Below are positions 35,195-46,884 of a DNA stretch of 64,000 bases, in pieces. The stretch spans positions 1 through 64,000 of the forward strand of contig JANDJZ010000036.1 of the NCBI GenBank assembly GCA_027943245.1, given 5' to 3'. A model generated the notes under the pieces. That model was not told the origin of the DNA and searched no databases. It saw nothing but the letters and a program-made list of their open reading frames with translations. The translations under genes were made by a program, and so were the position numbers. How positions within the stretch are numbered: position 1 is the stretch's first letter; the number at the start of each line of letters is the position of its first letter. Origin of the DNA: Acanthamoeba sp. SK_2022b. Taxonomy: Eukaryota; Discosea; Longamoebia; Acanthamoebidae.

Positions 35195-37855
35195 ATGGAT
35201 GTGCGGCAGTTCGAAGAATATGATCAAGATATGCAAGACAACGCGGAAGCTGAGCTGAAGGCCGACCTGGTCAGGCTCACGCAGCAGCTGGGTTCGGAAA
35301 TCGCGGAAATCGAACGTGAAAATATAGACTCAGATTCAAACGGAGGCAAGGAGGATCAAGAGGAAAGGCACCTCCCTACCGAAGAAGTTGGATACGAAGG
35401 TCAACTCGCCCTCGATTTAAACCTTGACAACGGTCTGCCGGCCGGTAATTGTGCCGCCTAAGATTAATTTGTGGATGAAAGGGCTAATTGAATGCTTTCC
35501 CCAGGCATTCCACAACAGCTGGTTGAAGAGGACAGACGTGCACGACTGCAGTTGCTGCAGAGAAGGAGGTCAAGGCTTGATTGCAAGCAGAGCGTCTCAC
35601 CCAAGGATGAAGGTACTGCTACACCTCTCTTGTGTGCACTCTACTCACGTGTCCTGCCAGGCGACCACATGGATGGCGTTAGCAGCGACGTTGGCCACGA
35701 GGTAGCCAGCCCGCCCTTGTACAACGGCGCGATGAAGGAAGAAGTCAGACAGACCTTGACGAGCCGCAGACTAAGGCGTAAGCGGGTAGAGCACAGCCAC
35801 GAAGCCAACGAGGGCGAAGGGAACGTCATTCCCGAAGAGCAAGGGGAGGAACTGGATGACGAAGCTCGTGCCGGAGAGAAACAAGCTAAGGAGCACATCT
35901 CTGCTGCCGAGGACTCGTGTGATTCACCTGAAAGGAACGAAGAGAGCCAGGCCATGGAGCGAGATGACGATAAGACTGCATCCGACGTCAGCGTCGATAC
36001 CGAGCCCAAGGAAGCCGAAGGCGATCTCTTGGAAGACTCCGGAGACCACGCCGTTGTGCAGGTGAAGATGGAAGAAGAAGACGACTACGACGATGACGAA
36101 GGCGAGCGCGGCGAAGTCGATGATTACGAAGACGACGAGGAAGAGTTCATCAGACCGAAGAAACGCAAGAGGCAGATCAAGCATAGTCAAGGTGAATCAA
36201 CGCTCTGACTACCGGGTTGGACTGTCATTGATGTTCGTATCAGCCTGACGCGATCTACCTTGGCCTGTACGTTACAGGCAAGCAGGCGAACAAGAAGCGG
36301 CGCTCGTTCGAGGACAGGAGGGAGCTGTGGGACCAACTGTGGGAAGAGAAGTTTCAAGAGTTGGTCAAGTACGCTCACCTAAGCCCAAAAACCTGCAAAC
36401 AGGAAGCGCGTGTGTAAACTGCGATGTTCGGGCGGAGCAGGTGGAAGAACGAGAAGGGAGTGTGCTCGGTCGGGAAGAGCGACAACAACAAGACCCTGGC
36501 CTGGTGGATTCACGAGCAGAGAAGGAAGAAGCGGCACGGTAAGCATCAAGCCTATTTTCAATCAGGAATGAGTCGAATACAGCTCGCCTGACTGGCCCTC
36601 TTGTATGCAGGTACCCTAACCGATTACCGGCTCCAGAAGCTCAACGACATTGGCTTCATATGGAGCGCCGAGGTCGATGGTAGGGGCGGCAATAGGCGCA
36701 GGAAGAAGAGTCAGGACAATCCCAACGCCAGTGGCTTGCTGGTGGAGAGCATTGGCGCTAGTGACAACCACCACGCACTGGTGCGAGATTGCGCCGCTCG
36801 AGCTGGGCATGCCCATGTCCATGGGCGGGTTGACTAACCTGCATTTCGATCGCACTAACCAGGGCGACGCTCAGGCCATGGCTACGATGGTGACGAGCTC
36901 CCAGGCGCCGGCCGGAGGTAAGGCCGTGAGAGGAAAAGGGAAGGCCACGCGCAGAGGACGAGGAGGAGCTGCTGGTACGGGGCGAGGCGGCAGAGGAAGG
37001 ACCAAGTCGGTCAACAGGATCAAGATGGAGGAGCAAGACGGGTCCTACTACGAAGAGCGGATGGAGGAAACAGCAGACGACGATGCCGTTACCAGAACGA
37101 AGATGAAGCTGCGCGCCACCACCATCAACACCAGCTCCAGAGAGCCCGACGTCGGCCAGGTCAACGACGCACCCGCGGGGGCGCACCCCATTCACTCCTT
37201 TACGCAGTCGGCCCCGATCGCCAACTTTTACGAGGTCTTCCTGAGGCGAGAGGAAGAGAGGCGGCGTGACAAGGAGGCCTTTGAGGCGATGCTGGCCCGC
37301 CTGCAGGAGGAACGCGATAACGACAAGAAGCGGATCACACGCCTCGAGCAAGTCGTGCGCACGCTCTCGGCTACTGCAGGCGCGTCGAGCATCCACTCCA
37401 ACGGCAGCAACAGCAGCCACGGCAGCGACAACGGCAGCCCCACCAGCTCTGGTAGCTTTGCCAGCCCTCCCGGCGGTGGTGAAGGCGAAGGCGAACTCCA
37501 AGACGAGGACGAGGGAGATGCAGGGCTGGCCGATCCTGCCAACGCGAGTGACGAGTTCCAAGAAGCCCACCAGCACATGCGCGCCCCTCCGTATCCCCCC
37601 TCTCATGCCCACCACTCTATCCCCGCAACACCCCCGCTTCCTCCCCTGGCGCACCTGCCGTCCGCCCTCCCTACGCCGGCGATGAATGTGGCCGTCATGG
37701 GGGCGGTGGCGTGGAAGAGGGAGCAGCAGCAGAGGGAGAAGCTTCGGAAGGAACGGGATCAACTGGCCAAGGCTCGCGAAATCGAGCAGCTGATGGAGGA
37801 GAGCAAGGTCCTGCACGCGGTCGAGGATCTCGAGATCGAGCAATTCTTTGTCTGA
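35195..37855 (+). CDS. Acidic nuclear protein with one helicase-associated (HA) domain
   Basis: ATG at 35195 (MDVRQFEEYDQDMQDNAEAE). Exons join through NGLPA|GIPQQLVEEDRRARLQL and a long Glu/Asp-rich region with a probable NLS (RPKKRKRQIKHSQG). Then comes a helicase-associated domain: RRSFEDRRELWDQLWEEKFQ, ELVKWKNEKGVCSVGKSDNN, TLAWWIHEQRRKKRHG, TLTDYRLQKLNDIGFIWSAE. This Trp-rich three-helix fold occurs in arrays in some bacterial and algal helicases. No helicase motor is present here. After an uncertain junction at about 36745-36815, where the frame shifts, the protein continues with RGRGGAAGTGRGGRGRTKSV, a coiled coil (EEERRRDKEAFEAMLARLQE, then ITRLEQVVRTL) and a final basic helix ending EDLEIEQFFV. 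The N-terminal and C-terminal halves could be two genes if that junction is wrong, but no start or stop is seen there. Confidence 0.7.
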
Positions 37856-37876
37856 GAGAGAGAGAGAGAGAGAGAG
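37854..37876. repeat. (GA)n microsatellite in the 3' UTR
   Basis: Eleven GA dinucleotides start at the stop codon of the HA-domain gene (the TGA itself is the first of the run) and continue into the 3' UTR. Confidence 0.85.
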
Positions 37877-38203
37877 GGAGACATCCAGTGCACATACACA
37901 GCAGACGCAGGTCAAGCTCCACGAGGTTCTGACCCGCCTGACGAGACCCCCCCTCCCCTTCCTCCCCCGTGTACATGAACTGCGTTTGCTACTGGGTGAA
38001 GGGAGTGGCGTTGGCGTTCTCTGTAGAGGCTTGCTGGATGGGTTGTGGAGTTGGGGGGGGGGCACATGAATGGGAGTGCCCGTGCACTGTGTGTACAAAC
38101 GTTTACAAAAAGGGGGGTGATTGTGGTGGCCTGTGCGGAGGTCAGATCGCAGCTCGGACTCAGACCGAGCAACCGTAGGGCACAGGAGGCAGCAAAATGA
38201 GGA

Positions 38204-40231
38204 TTAGCTGGCCTTCTTCTTCTTCGCGTCTCGCTTCAGCAGTAGAACCCAGCTGCAGTGGGAAATGTTGGAGTGAGCAACCGTAGCCAGGAGAGGGGCA
38301 ATAGGCAAGAATCGGCGTACTGTTCCTGGCACTCTAGCGCCGTGCGAGGAGCGCGTCTTATCTTGCATTCGGCGAGCTCATCGGAAACCTGCGTGCTTCA
38401 CCTTGAGCTGCTGCCGCTTGCTTTGCTGGGAAAGAGGAAGAGGCACCTTGACCCAGCCTTCAGCGTTCTCCTCGGGTCCGTGCTTGTCTACTAGCTCCCG
38501 CAAGGTTTTCTCTTCCTCCAGGGTCCATGAGCAGGCCCTCGAGTTTTGCTGCCGCATGTAGTGGTAGCGGCACTGAATATCTAGAAAAGGCCCAGCGGGT
38601 GAGTCGAGGTAGCCTGGGAACACGCCCGCGAGGCAAAGGAAGCTTTCTGTCGTACCAGTCCTGCCGGGAATGTCTTTGGCGACGAGCGTCCATTGGGTGA
38701 GGCCAAACTTCTCCACGCCCAGCAGCAGCTTCTCCTCTTCCTCGGCAGTCCAGCTACCCTTGTGGATGTTCGGTGCCAGCACTCGGCGCCAATGCTGGGC
38801 TGTGCACGCACGCACACGCACGCGCACGCACACACAGGTTTTCGAAGTGAGTGTGGGAGGAGGGTGGAACCACAGTTGCTTTGGTTAGAACGCCGACGTT
38901 ACCGCACTTGGAACTGTTCTTGGTAGTGCCCAGCTCTTCGGCAATCTGCCTCCACTTCTTGGTGCCCGTACCGTACTTTTCCACGAGCTCGATCAGCTTG
39001 TCGTCTTCTTCCTGTACCACGAGACGCGGGAGGGGGGGACAGTTAGAGACTCTCGGGTCGAAAGGTGTGTGGGAGTAAACGCCTACCCCCTCTGCGGGCG
39101 TACCTGCGTCCACTTGTCGGGGCTGCGTCGAAGTCGGCCAGCATCTGACTCGTCTCGTTTGCCCGTACGCTCGGTCTTGGCCCTCTTGTTGGACCTGGTG
39201 GATCCAGCCGCCTCTACAGTGCGCACTGCCTTTCGCTTGCGCTGATGATCCGCGCAGTCAGCCATGGGTTGTAAAGAGAGGGAGGCATGTGGCGACGCGT
39301 ACGGTGGCTTGGCTCTTCCTCTTTGCGCGCCTAGGGGGAGGCCTGTCGTCCTCATCCTCCTCATCCTCATCCTCATCATCGTCCTCCTCCTCTTCCTCCG
39401 TGGTCAGCTCCTCTTGCTCAGAGTCTTCCTCTTCCCGTTCTGATGGTTGAATATGGAGCAGGCCAAATGAGCACGAACACTAGCCGCGAGTTTATTGAGG
39501 GTGGCACGGCATACCCTTCTTGGTAAGGAAGGCGAGGTCTACTCCCTTCCTAACGAGGAACTGCTTTCGAATGTCCTGCTGGAGCAGCAGACTGATCAGA
39601 TCCTCGTATAAATCGATACATTTGTTACGCCTGAACACGGTGGCGAGCTGTAACGAACAGGTTAGCGGGATGCACGCGAACCCTTTACGTTCGGCAGTAC
39701 CTTGGTGAATGCATCCTGCATCGTGATTTCGTGGCTTGCGTAGAAAGAGATGATCTCCATGATGTCGAGGAGAACGGCTTCTCGACTGGCTCCAGAGTGG
39801 GCTGGGCCCTCTTGGACACCAAATCTTTCCATTAGCCGGCTCCAAAAGGCGAAGATTGCCTGGTTTTCGACCTGCAGCGATGTGGTGGAAGCGTTCGTTT
39901 CCTTTACGAAGGTCTCATTTCTCCCCTGATGTTGCGGATTATCATGGCGTTCCTTCGTCCCGTCGTCGGCATCCAGTTGGTCGCTGGTGGTGCATTCGCC
40001 TTGAGTACAACTTGTAGAGGCAGAAATCTCGCAATTGGGTGAAGCTGAGGCTGGCGAAGACGAGGACGAAAGACGCTGTCGGGAGGCGGCCAACGAGGAC
40101 CAAAACTCTCTTTGAAGGGTCTTGTACGTGGGCACCTGCAGTAGAGGCTCCTCACAGAGAAGTTGTGACGCGTTGGGACTTAATCTGAAGTCTGCAGCCG
40201 ACGTCGTGTTCGTGCTTTCCACTGTCGTCAT
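38204..40231 (-). CDS. Myb-like DNA-binding protein with three SANT/Myb repeats
   Basis: ATG at 40231 (MTTVESTNTTSAADFRLSPN). Residues 1-190 hold a Ser/Thr-rich region and helices (ENQAIFAFWSRLMERFGVQE; LLDIMEIISFYASHEITMQD), followed by NKCIDLYEDLISLLLQQDIR and QFLVRKGVDLAFLTKK. An acidic stretch (EEEEEDDDEDEDEEDEDD) and a basic region (RKRKAVRTVEAAGSTRSNKR) precede the Myb repeats. R1: KWTQEEDDKLIELVEKYG, KWRQIAEEL. R2: KGSWTAEEEEKLLLGVEKFG, QWTLVAKDIPGRTDIQCRYH. R3: CSWTLEEEKTLRELVDKHG, GWVKV. Conserved Trp residues are present in all three. The C-terminal exons are short and end KRDAKKKKAS at 38204. Myb repeats bind DNA in the nucleus; the target is unknown. The N-terminal helical region is not part of a known Myb architecture I can name. 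Confidence 0.8.
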
Positions 40232-41104
40232 GGCCCTCGTATGGACCGAAGCCTCGGGTCTCGGATACAGGAGAGACTAATCGAGAAGTGGGACGCCACG
40301 AACGTCGAATCTCGTCTCGATTATTTTACCACACCAGCAGATTCGTGCCGCTACGCGTTGTAAGTGAAAAGAACGAAGACGCATCAGAAAAGAACGAAGG
40401 ATGGGGTGAGAAAACAAGCAAGGCTAACCACCACCAAGACGAAAAAGCAGTAGCAGGCAGTACTTAGTCGCAGATCAGTAGCGTCGAGTTGAGGCAGCTG
40501 TGCCGCTACTCACTTCCGAAGTCGTCGCTACGCGGAGGACTCACAGAGACGGTTTGCATTCCGCACGAAATGAATGAATTTGGTAATCCCACTTATAACG
40601 TGGCTCGGGAGGACTCCCCTTGCTCGGCGAGGCACCCTTGTTGGGTCAGGGTGAGTGAACATACAGCCCTTGTGGGGAAAGGACATCGCTTGCTCTCCGC
40701 TAGGGAACTTGTTGTCCGTGGAATGGGCTGGTGGCCTCCCACCAGAAAAGAAACCAAATCGGGTCTGTCGACAGGGAGTTCGTGCTCCTGCCGCGTGGTG
40801 TGGTCGTACGGGTGATGTGGGGAGGACAGGACCTCTCTTGAGGGTTCCACGGCTGCGGCCTTCGCTTCTTTTTGCTTCCCACACCTCCACCTCCTCTCTC
40901 CGCCATCCGTTTGCACTCCCACAACGGATCACCAGCAAAGGGACCACAGGAAGCTTAGCACACCACGTCCACCACTCCCCTCTCCTCCAACTAAGCTTCA
41001 CCTAGCACAACGCGTGCAACAGGTCCCCCTCCCCTCCCCCCCTCGCACTTGTTGTTTCCTGGCTCCGTTCTGCTCCTCCTCACCCTTGCACCGGACTCAG
41101 AGTC
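40232..41104. other. Divergent intergenic region, no gene seen
   Basis: About 870 nt separate the Myb gene (minus) from the PAH gene (plus). Short frames on both strands have no domain or splice support. The last 150 nt before 41105 are C/T-rich with many CCCCTCC blocks, plausibly a 5' UTR or promoter pyrimidine tract. Confidence 0.45.
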
Positions 41105-41827
41105 ATGACCTCGGTCGAAAGCTACTGGCAGGGCGACAGCGTTGGAGTACCCCACTTCCTCGAGAGGGTGCGGACCCGCTACGAGCGCCAGCCGGGGGTC
41201 TACCACAAGATGGCCGCCCTCTTTGCTCAGTTGGGCCAGCGCCAGTACGTGGGGCGGCAGGCAAACACGCACGGCGATGGCTTCAGTTCGAGCTCACGCT
41301 CCCGCGATCCACAGGCTTTGTGTAGACGACGTGGTGCACCACGCGAGTGGCTTGTTGGCGGATGACCCGGAGTTGATGGAGGTCTTCGGCCAGTGCTTCC
41401 GGCACGACGACGGGGGCCACGCGATGGCTGCGCCGTCAGTATCGGGGATGGATGCTGAGTTTGACGACGCCAAGGAGTACATCTATCGGGTCAAGGTTCG
41501 CAGTCGTGGCACCACACAGCTTTTCTCCTGGTTGCGGAGAGTTGATCGTACAGTCGGTGACCGATCCCTGTCATCGCAGCGCACGTTCTTGCACCGACCG
41601 CAGGTGTACGAGTCGTTCGTTTCCATTCTCTACTCGTACCACTCTTCCCAGATCGACGTGGTTCTGGTGAACCAGCGAATCAGCGAGCTCTTTAAGGTAC
41701 CGGCCGAGTCCTCTCCTTCCGCCTTCCTGGTCGGCGCAGTTTCCTAAGCGACCGTTCGGTCTCCTTCTCACAGAACCATCCTGCCTTGCTGGCCAGTTTC
41801 AAGCAATTCCTGCCTCACCGACCGTGA
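41105..41827 (+). CDS. Minimal SIN3-like protein made of two PAH repeats
   Basis: Four exons give about 170 residues. PAH1: VPHFLERVRTRYERQPGVYH, KMAALFAQLGQRQ spliced at CGCCA|GTACGTG to LCVDDVVHHASGLLADDPEL and MEVFGQCFRHDDGG. PAH2: EFDDAKEYIYRVK spliced to VYESFVSILYSYHSSQIDVV, LVNQRISELFK spliced to NHPALLASFKQFLPHRP, stop at 41825-41827. Both have the family pattern of a helix with F..V...Y/F, a hydrophobic helix, then an LF..HP.LL..F..FLP ending. In SIN3 corepressors PAH domains bind repressor peptides, and the HDAC-interaction domain that follows recruits the deacetylase. That domain is absent here, so this may act as a peptide-binding adaptor or a competitor of full SIN3. Function is inference. 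Confidence 0.8.
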
Positions 41828-42778
41828 GAGACCCCACCGGTTCACCATCTCCTCCTGTATATTGGCCCGTTCGTGCGGCTTTGAATATTTATTTCAAAAA
41901 ACATTTATTTTCTATTTTTCTTATTGGCCGTTTGCCCCAATCAAGGGAAGCGCATGAAAATTCGCTATTTTGAAATGGACCAGTGAGTAAAAAACGTGAG
42001 AAATGATTTATCCACCAAATTGAAGACAACCGAACCGAACGCCAACGAGGAGGAACCGAAGGCAAGTCGAACAAGGATGGACACCTCGCCACCGCACCAC
42101 CACGGCGGCGGCCACCGTGGTTGGCCTACTTCGCCCACACAACACAACGACGAAGAAGAGGGGGAAAGCGAAGAGGGCGATGGTTGCGGCAGGTCTGCAG
42201 GTGGCGGCAACGAAGATGGTGATGGCCGGGGAGCAGGGCTGTGCGGTGAAGGACTGGACCAAGCGCGAGTTGGGGGCGGGGAGGTCCCCACACCAGACGC
42301 GGATGCTTTTGAAGCTGAGAGGCAACGGTTGCGAACAGAGGAGCGATCCTTCACCGGTCTCCGCAGCTGTGCCCCTCACGAGGCCGACGCCTCAGGTCGA
42401 TCCCAGGTTCGCAAGCTACCCACGCCCCCTTTTCACTTTCGTCCTGTTGGCCAAAAATTGATGCTGGAGGAGCCTCGTGCTGGGCACCCACCGTGGGTGC
42501 CATCTATCGTGTTGGGTGGCGAGTACCTACACACGGTTATCTTGTAATTATCCGCTTTATTTATTTTAATTTATTGTGTTCCATTTTTCCGTTTGTTACG
42601 CGGCAGGTCGGCACGCAACGACCTGGTCATTTATCGCGTATTTTTGGTTTTATCTATCTTTGCTGTTTGCTCACGGGGCACTGGCGGATCGGTCTCTCCT
42701 GTTTTCGGTGAACCGTTGCCTGTTCCTAACGACACACACACGCTCAAAAACCGTAAATGACCACAGGCGACCTACCTG
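41828..42778. other. Intergenic region, AT-rich patches and one unsupported frame
   Basis: AT-rich islands at about 41880-41935 and 42540-42600 flank a 183-codon frame (41996-42547) with acidic/Gly-rich composition and no domain. It might be an upstream exon of the next gene, but I see no splice joining it. The next gene's own ATG at 42779 is in a good exon. Confidence 0.4.
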
Positions 42779-45348
42779 ATGCTTGACCCTGCGTCCTCGG
42801 TGGCCCAATCGCCGTACCCCCACCAGCAGGCCTATGAAGGACTGCCGTCGTTCTTCGGGCCCTTTTCCGCCTCGACCTCCTCCTCCGCTGCCCAGCCCTC
42901 GCACCACCTGCTGCTGCATGAATCGCACCCGGTGCCGACCTCACAACACCACCTGCAGCACTACCCCATGGCGGCCTACCACCACCAGGTGGCGCTCTCT
43001 GAGAGCCTCGAGTCGCCGCTGTCGCGACACCACCAGTCGCCCGATGTCTACTCGGCCGCGCAGCAGTTCACGCCAGATAATGGTACACAGCATCCTCTCC
43101 ATCAACGCCGCTATCTTTGTTATCAGCTGCTGCGCTCTTGAGAGCAGCTCACATAAGCGCGTTTGTGGCCTGCAGAGGCCGTGGGCGAGGAGTCGCCCGA
43201 TGTCGCAGAGTCGTCGCGGCAGTTTCTGTTGAGGTCTCTTCCCCCCCCCCGATGCCACGATTCAAAGCTTCGGTGAAGAAGCCTGGTCTCGGTCGAGCCC
43301 CCTCCTCACCTCGCGTGAACACGTCATCATCCCAGATTGGCGCAGAAGAACGGGCAGGAGGAGGGCGAGGTCATGCCGTTCATCATCAAACTCGAGAGGG
43401 AGTGGCTAATCCAAAAGGAACAGCTCAGGGTGCGCACCACGAACAGACAACTGTATGAGGGCCACTTCATGGCTGACACACCGCCTTCCGGCCTCCCGCC
43501 TGCAGTGTCTGGACGAGGAAACTTTCGTTGCCCGGCTGGGCTTTCCCGCGTCGCTTGCGCAGTCGATCCGCGAGGAGCTCAGTGCGGGCTCCACACAGAT
43601 ACCCAACATGCTCAAGTATAAGGTACACCTCATTAGCCTCGCCCCCGATCAATGATCTCCCGCATGCATGCACATGAGGCTCATGCCCCAAGGGCGGCGA
43701 CGGCTTACGCATGCAGGTCGACCAGCGACACCAGAACCAGCACCCTCATCAAAGCCAGCAGCCACCGCAGCTCGGTCAGGCACCACCGCAGGCGCAGCCG
43801 CAGCCGCAGCAGGGGCAGGAACAGGCGCCGAGCGAAGGCGGCCGCGGCGGCGGCAGGGACTCGCCCAGCGGTGGGCCGGGCCGGAAGCGGAAGAGGCTCA
43901 CGCTCGCCGAGTGGGTCTCCAAGGTGGAGCAGTTCTCGCTGGGCACCAACCACGACCCATCGCCCTTCCGCGTGGCCTCCATCTACCAGGTCGAATGCTA
44001 CTGCTGCGGGTACGCCGTGAACATGAACAAGCCCGGTACCCTCCGCCTTCTTTCGTTCTTTCCCCCAAACCACGGCCTTGCTGGTGCTGACCGCCTTCTC
44101 TTCGTTCTTTTGTCGCTCCCCGCGGCGTGCAGGTCAGCTCTATTATCTGAAGCGACACGTCGAGGGCGTGCGCCCGGACGTGCGAATCTCGAACCACTTC
44201 AAGAACTACAAGCGGTGGCGACAGCAATATCACCCCGGCGAGTCTGTACGACCTCTCTCTTTCTCTCTCTCTCTCTCACTCACTCATATGTATATGGCAT
44301 CGTGGTTTGAATCGACTGGCTCTCCTCTGACTTTTTGTTGGGTTTCAGGTGTCGCTGACGCCCGACAAACTGACTCCGGCCAAACGTCACAAGCCGGGCG
44401 AAGACAACGACGAGGGCGAAGAAGAGGAAGAAGGCGAGGGACTGGTGCTCGGCTATTCCGCTGTATGCAGCTCCTATCTCTTTGGAGGTGTCCTGTTGCG
44501 TGATGACTCACGTCGTCGATCTCGCAGGACGAGGGCGTGATCAGGCGAATCCGCTCACACTCGCCCTCACAAGGGAGGCGAGTTGACAGGGATGCCCCGC
44601 CAGCCGTGCTGCAAAGCACCACGACCAAGTCCCTCGGTACTACACTCCCACCCGCCCAGAGTCGCGCTGCGTTTGAGTTCTGGGCCTGACTGAGGGGCGA
44701 CGCTGTTGCGTTCAGGGGCGAGCGCCGAGGGAGAGATCGAGGTGGAGGGAGAAGGAAACGTGACGCTACGGGCACTCGACTACGTGGCCCCGCTCAGGCA
44801 ACCCCTGCACTCCAGCGCGCCTCTTCACGGAGTTTCACAACTGCCGGGTGAGTGACCCCCCGCACATGCATACACATCCCACACTAGCAATCGATGCTGA
44901 TCCAATAAGCGTCGCTTATACAGAGCACATGATGATGCCGCCGCCGTTCTCGGCGCTGCCCGTGCAGCTGCATCCGATTCCGCATCACCTCAGCGGGTCG
45001 ACGATCCCGCAGCCGCAGGTTCAACCGCAGGCCGTGGCACTGGGTCACCACTTGCAGTTCTCGCAGCACCACCACTACCACCTGCCGCCGCAGCCCACCT
45101 TCTCGGCGCCGCAGCTCGGGCAGCTCCAGTCCTACCCGTCGCCGACCCAGCCCCAGCAGCAGCAGCTGGACCAGTACTCGGCCCAGCCTTCCTCCTTCGC
45201 GTACGGCCTCCTGCACCACCAGCAACCCCCACAGCCGGCGCCGCAGTACCCTCCATTGGCCCACATGCGGTCCTACGCGCCGCAGCCTTCCCTTTTCGGT
45301 CCGCCATCGTCGGGCGGTCAACACCAGCCCAACGAACGGCACACGTGA
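42779..45348 (+). CDS. Possible SNF5-like protein with a Cys/His zinc-like module
   Basis: ATG 42779 opens a His/Gln/Pro/Ser-rich region. Exons join by LLR|LAQKNGQEEGE across an intron holding a C10 tract (43241-43250). The next exon reads VMPFIIKLEREWLIQKEQLR, spliced to CLDEETFVARLGFPASLAQS and IREELSAG. That pattern (I.L.I, then P/D-E-F...LG.P..F/L...I...I) resembles the SNF5/SMARCB1 repeat, with a shortened middle; the assignment is tentative. After a Gln-rich stretch and a basic patch (RKRKRLTLAEWVSKVEQF) comes ECYCCGYAVNMNKPG joined to QLYYLKRHVEGVRPDVRISN, HFKNYKRWRQQYHPGES: CxxC then H and H in a zinc-finger-like spacing. An acidic segment and a long His/Gln/Pro-rich tail end at 45348. 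SNF5 proteins are core subunits of SWI/SNF remodellers. Confidence 0.5.
44253..44284. repeat. (CT)n tract in an intron
   Basis: CT dinucleotides with one TTT interruption sit just after the donor of the intron between the HFKNYKRWRQQYH exon and the next exon of the SNF5-like gene. Confidence 0.8.
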
Positions 45349-45629
45349 GTGGGCGCCCAAGATCGCTCGAGTGGACCATAGAGCTGTAGATTATGTGTTT
45401 TATTTGTTGTATTATATTTGTTTTAAAAGTTGAATTATCATTGGCTGTTGCTATCCTGTAAGTGTTACAGGTCAGCTAAGCGCCCGTATCCTTGGCTCCG
45501 AGAGGGCGAAATACCGCAAGGCGATTTTGCACTGAAGTCGGGATTTTAAGTGTGGTGGTTAAGTGACTCCTCCATTTGTACACCAACCCCGACTACTACA
45601 CACACCGCCTGGTCTACACTTGGAAGAAC

Positions 45630-46388
45630 ATGAAGCACATGCAACTGCCCACCACCGACCGGCCCCAGCTTTCCCAGGTGCTGCTGAGCCGGCGCTCTTG
45701 CTGTGGGCCACTGAGCCTCGCGAAGGAGATGCCGACCGCGCTCCAGGGCCGAATGGACGCTTCCCAATACACCACCATGGCTCAGACGGTCAACGCCGCC
45801 CTTGGCCCCGCCTCCCGTAGCCGACTCGTCGCCCTGAGCAGCTTCGTGGGCCTGGTTGCCGTCTTCATCGCGGTCATGGCAGGTCAATATTTCCAGTTCG
45901 ACCGTACGACCTACTTTGGGCTTCTCGGCCTGGCCCTTGGCCTCTGGTGCATCACCCTCCTGGCTACCACCATCTACCTCCTCTACGTACGTAGAACTCT
46001 TTCTCGATCCTTTCCCGGTGCCAAGCAGTGGCGGATAGTTTCCTTTCTTCGCAATTTAATGTGTTGTTGGCGTTTGATTGGCGTAGCTGAGGAATGTGGC
46101 CACAACGTTGGCTGCGGTGAGCTACGAGCACCAGCGCCTGGGCTTCAACCTGCGCATGATGTGGTGGCCGTGGGCGATCTACGCCGACGTCCACCCTGAC
46201 CAGCCCCTCCAGGCAGCAGCGCCCTACCCCGTCTTCGTCCCTGCTCCTTCCCATGGTACGTACCCTTTCCTTGCGTGCTCTAAGGCTGCCCTACCATCGG
46301 TAGGCTTACCCCTATTACTGGCGTAGTGATGACCGCAGGAATGGCTCCAGCTATGTACTACTTCGTGCCCCAACACGTGCAGCCATAA
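45630..46388 (+). CDS. Two-transmembrane protein, unrecognised
   Basis: Three exons give about 180 residues. The first in-frame ATG after an upstream stop is 45630 (MKHMQLPTTDRPQLSQVLLS); coding texture extends a little further upstream, so an upstream start cannot be excluded. Two hydrophobic helices follow close together: RLVALSSFVGLVAVFIAVMA and TTYFGLLGLALGLWCITLLA. Donor CTCCTCTAC|GTACGT leads to LRNVATTLAAVSYEHQRLGF, NLRMMWWPWAIYADVHPDQP, and CCCATG|GTACGT leads to MAPAMYYFVPQHVQP, stop at 46386-46388. The C-terminal half is rich in aromatic residues and Pro. No family recognised. Confidence 0.6.
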
Positions 46389-46884
46389 AGCGGGCGAGAC
46401 TTATCAGTTATGGGCCTGTAAGCACACCGTACGGACAAGGGGTACTTCATGAGTTAGTCGTTTCTGTATCTTTCCCAAAGGGAACCACGTGGTCCTAGAA
46501 TGGCTCGCCATCGACCAAAGTGGATAAAGCGGTAGTTAGAAAACGAAAGTTCCAAACCAACAGATTGCTGCTATTGGTGTATCCACTGGCAGAACAAGTG
46601 AGGGGAGTCAATGTAAAGTCGTGAGACCACAGAGAAAGGCTCTGATCCTCGACCCGAGTGCACCAACTTGAGGTTTACAAGGTCACAATTCAAGCTTATC
46701 AGATGCACGTATGTTTGCTCTATATTGTTTGCCACAGCCAAGAGATACACGCTTGACGTTGTAGTGGTGAGCGTAAGGCAAGCCAAGAAAGATCTACGGT
46801 TTATTCAATCTAAAGGAAGCTTGCGCAAGGTCATAATGTGCGGTTGGCTGGCGCTGGCCGATCAGGTCGCCACGGCGGTGCCGA
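46389..46884. other. Convergent 3' region, nothing recognised
   Basis: Both flanking genes end here. Short frames exist on both strands without domain or splice support. No tRNA or snRNA-like structure was recognised by eye. Confidence 0.4.

Noticed and set aside
42008..42379. Minus-strand frame with hydrophobic stretches (LFAFPLFFVVVLC)
   Set aside because: It is the reverse of an acidic low-complexity stretch, with no gene structure.
41996..42547. 183-codon acidic plus-strand frame upstream of the SNF5-like gene
   Set aside because: Low complexity, shadow frames open on the same stretch, and no splice joining it to 42779.
46389..46884. Search for tRNA or snRNA in the convergent spacer
   Set aside because: No B-box-like GGTTCGAATCC or Sm-site pattern was seen; absence by eye is not proof.
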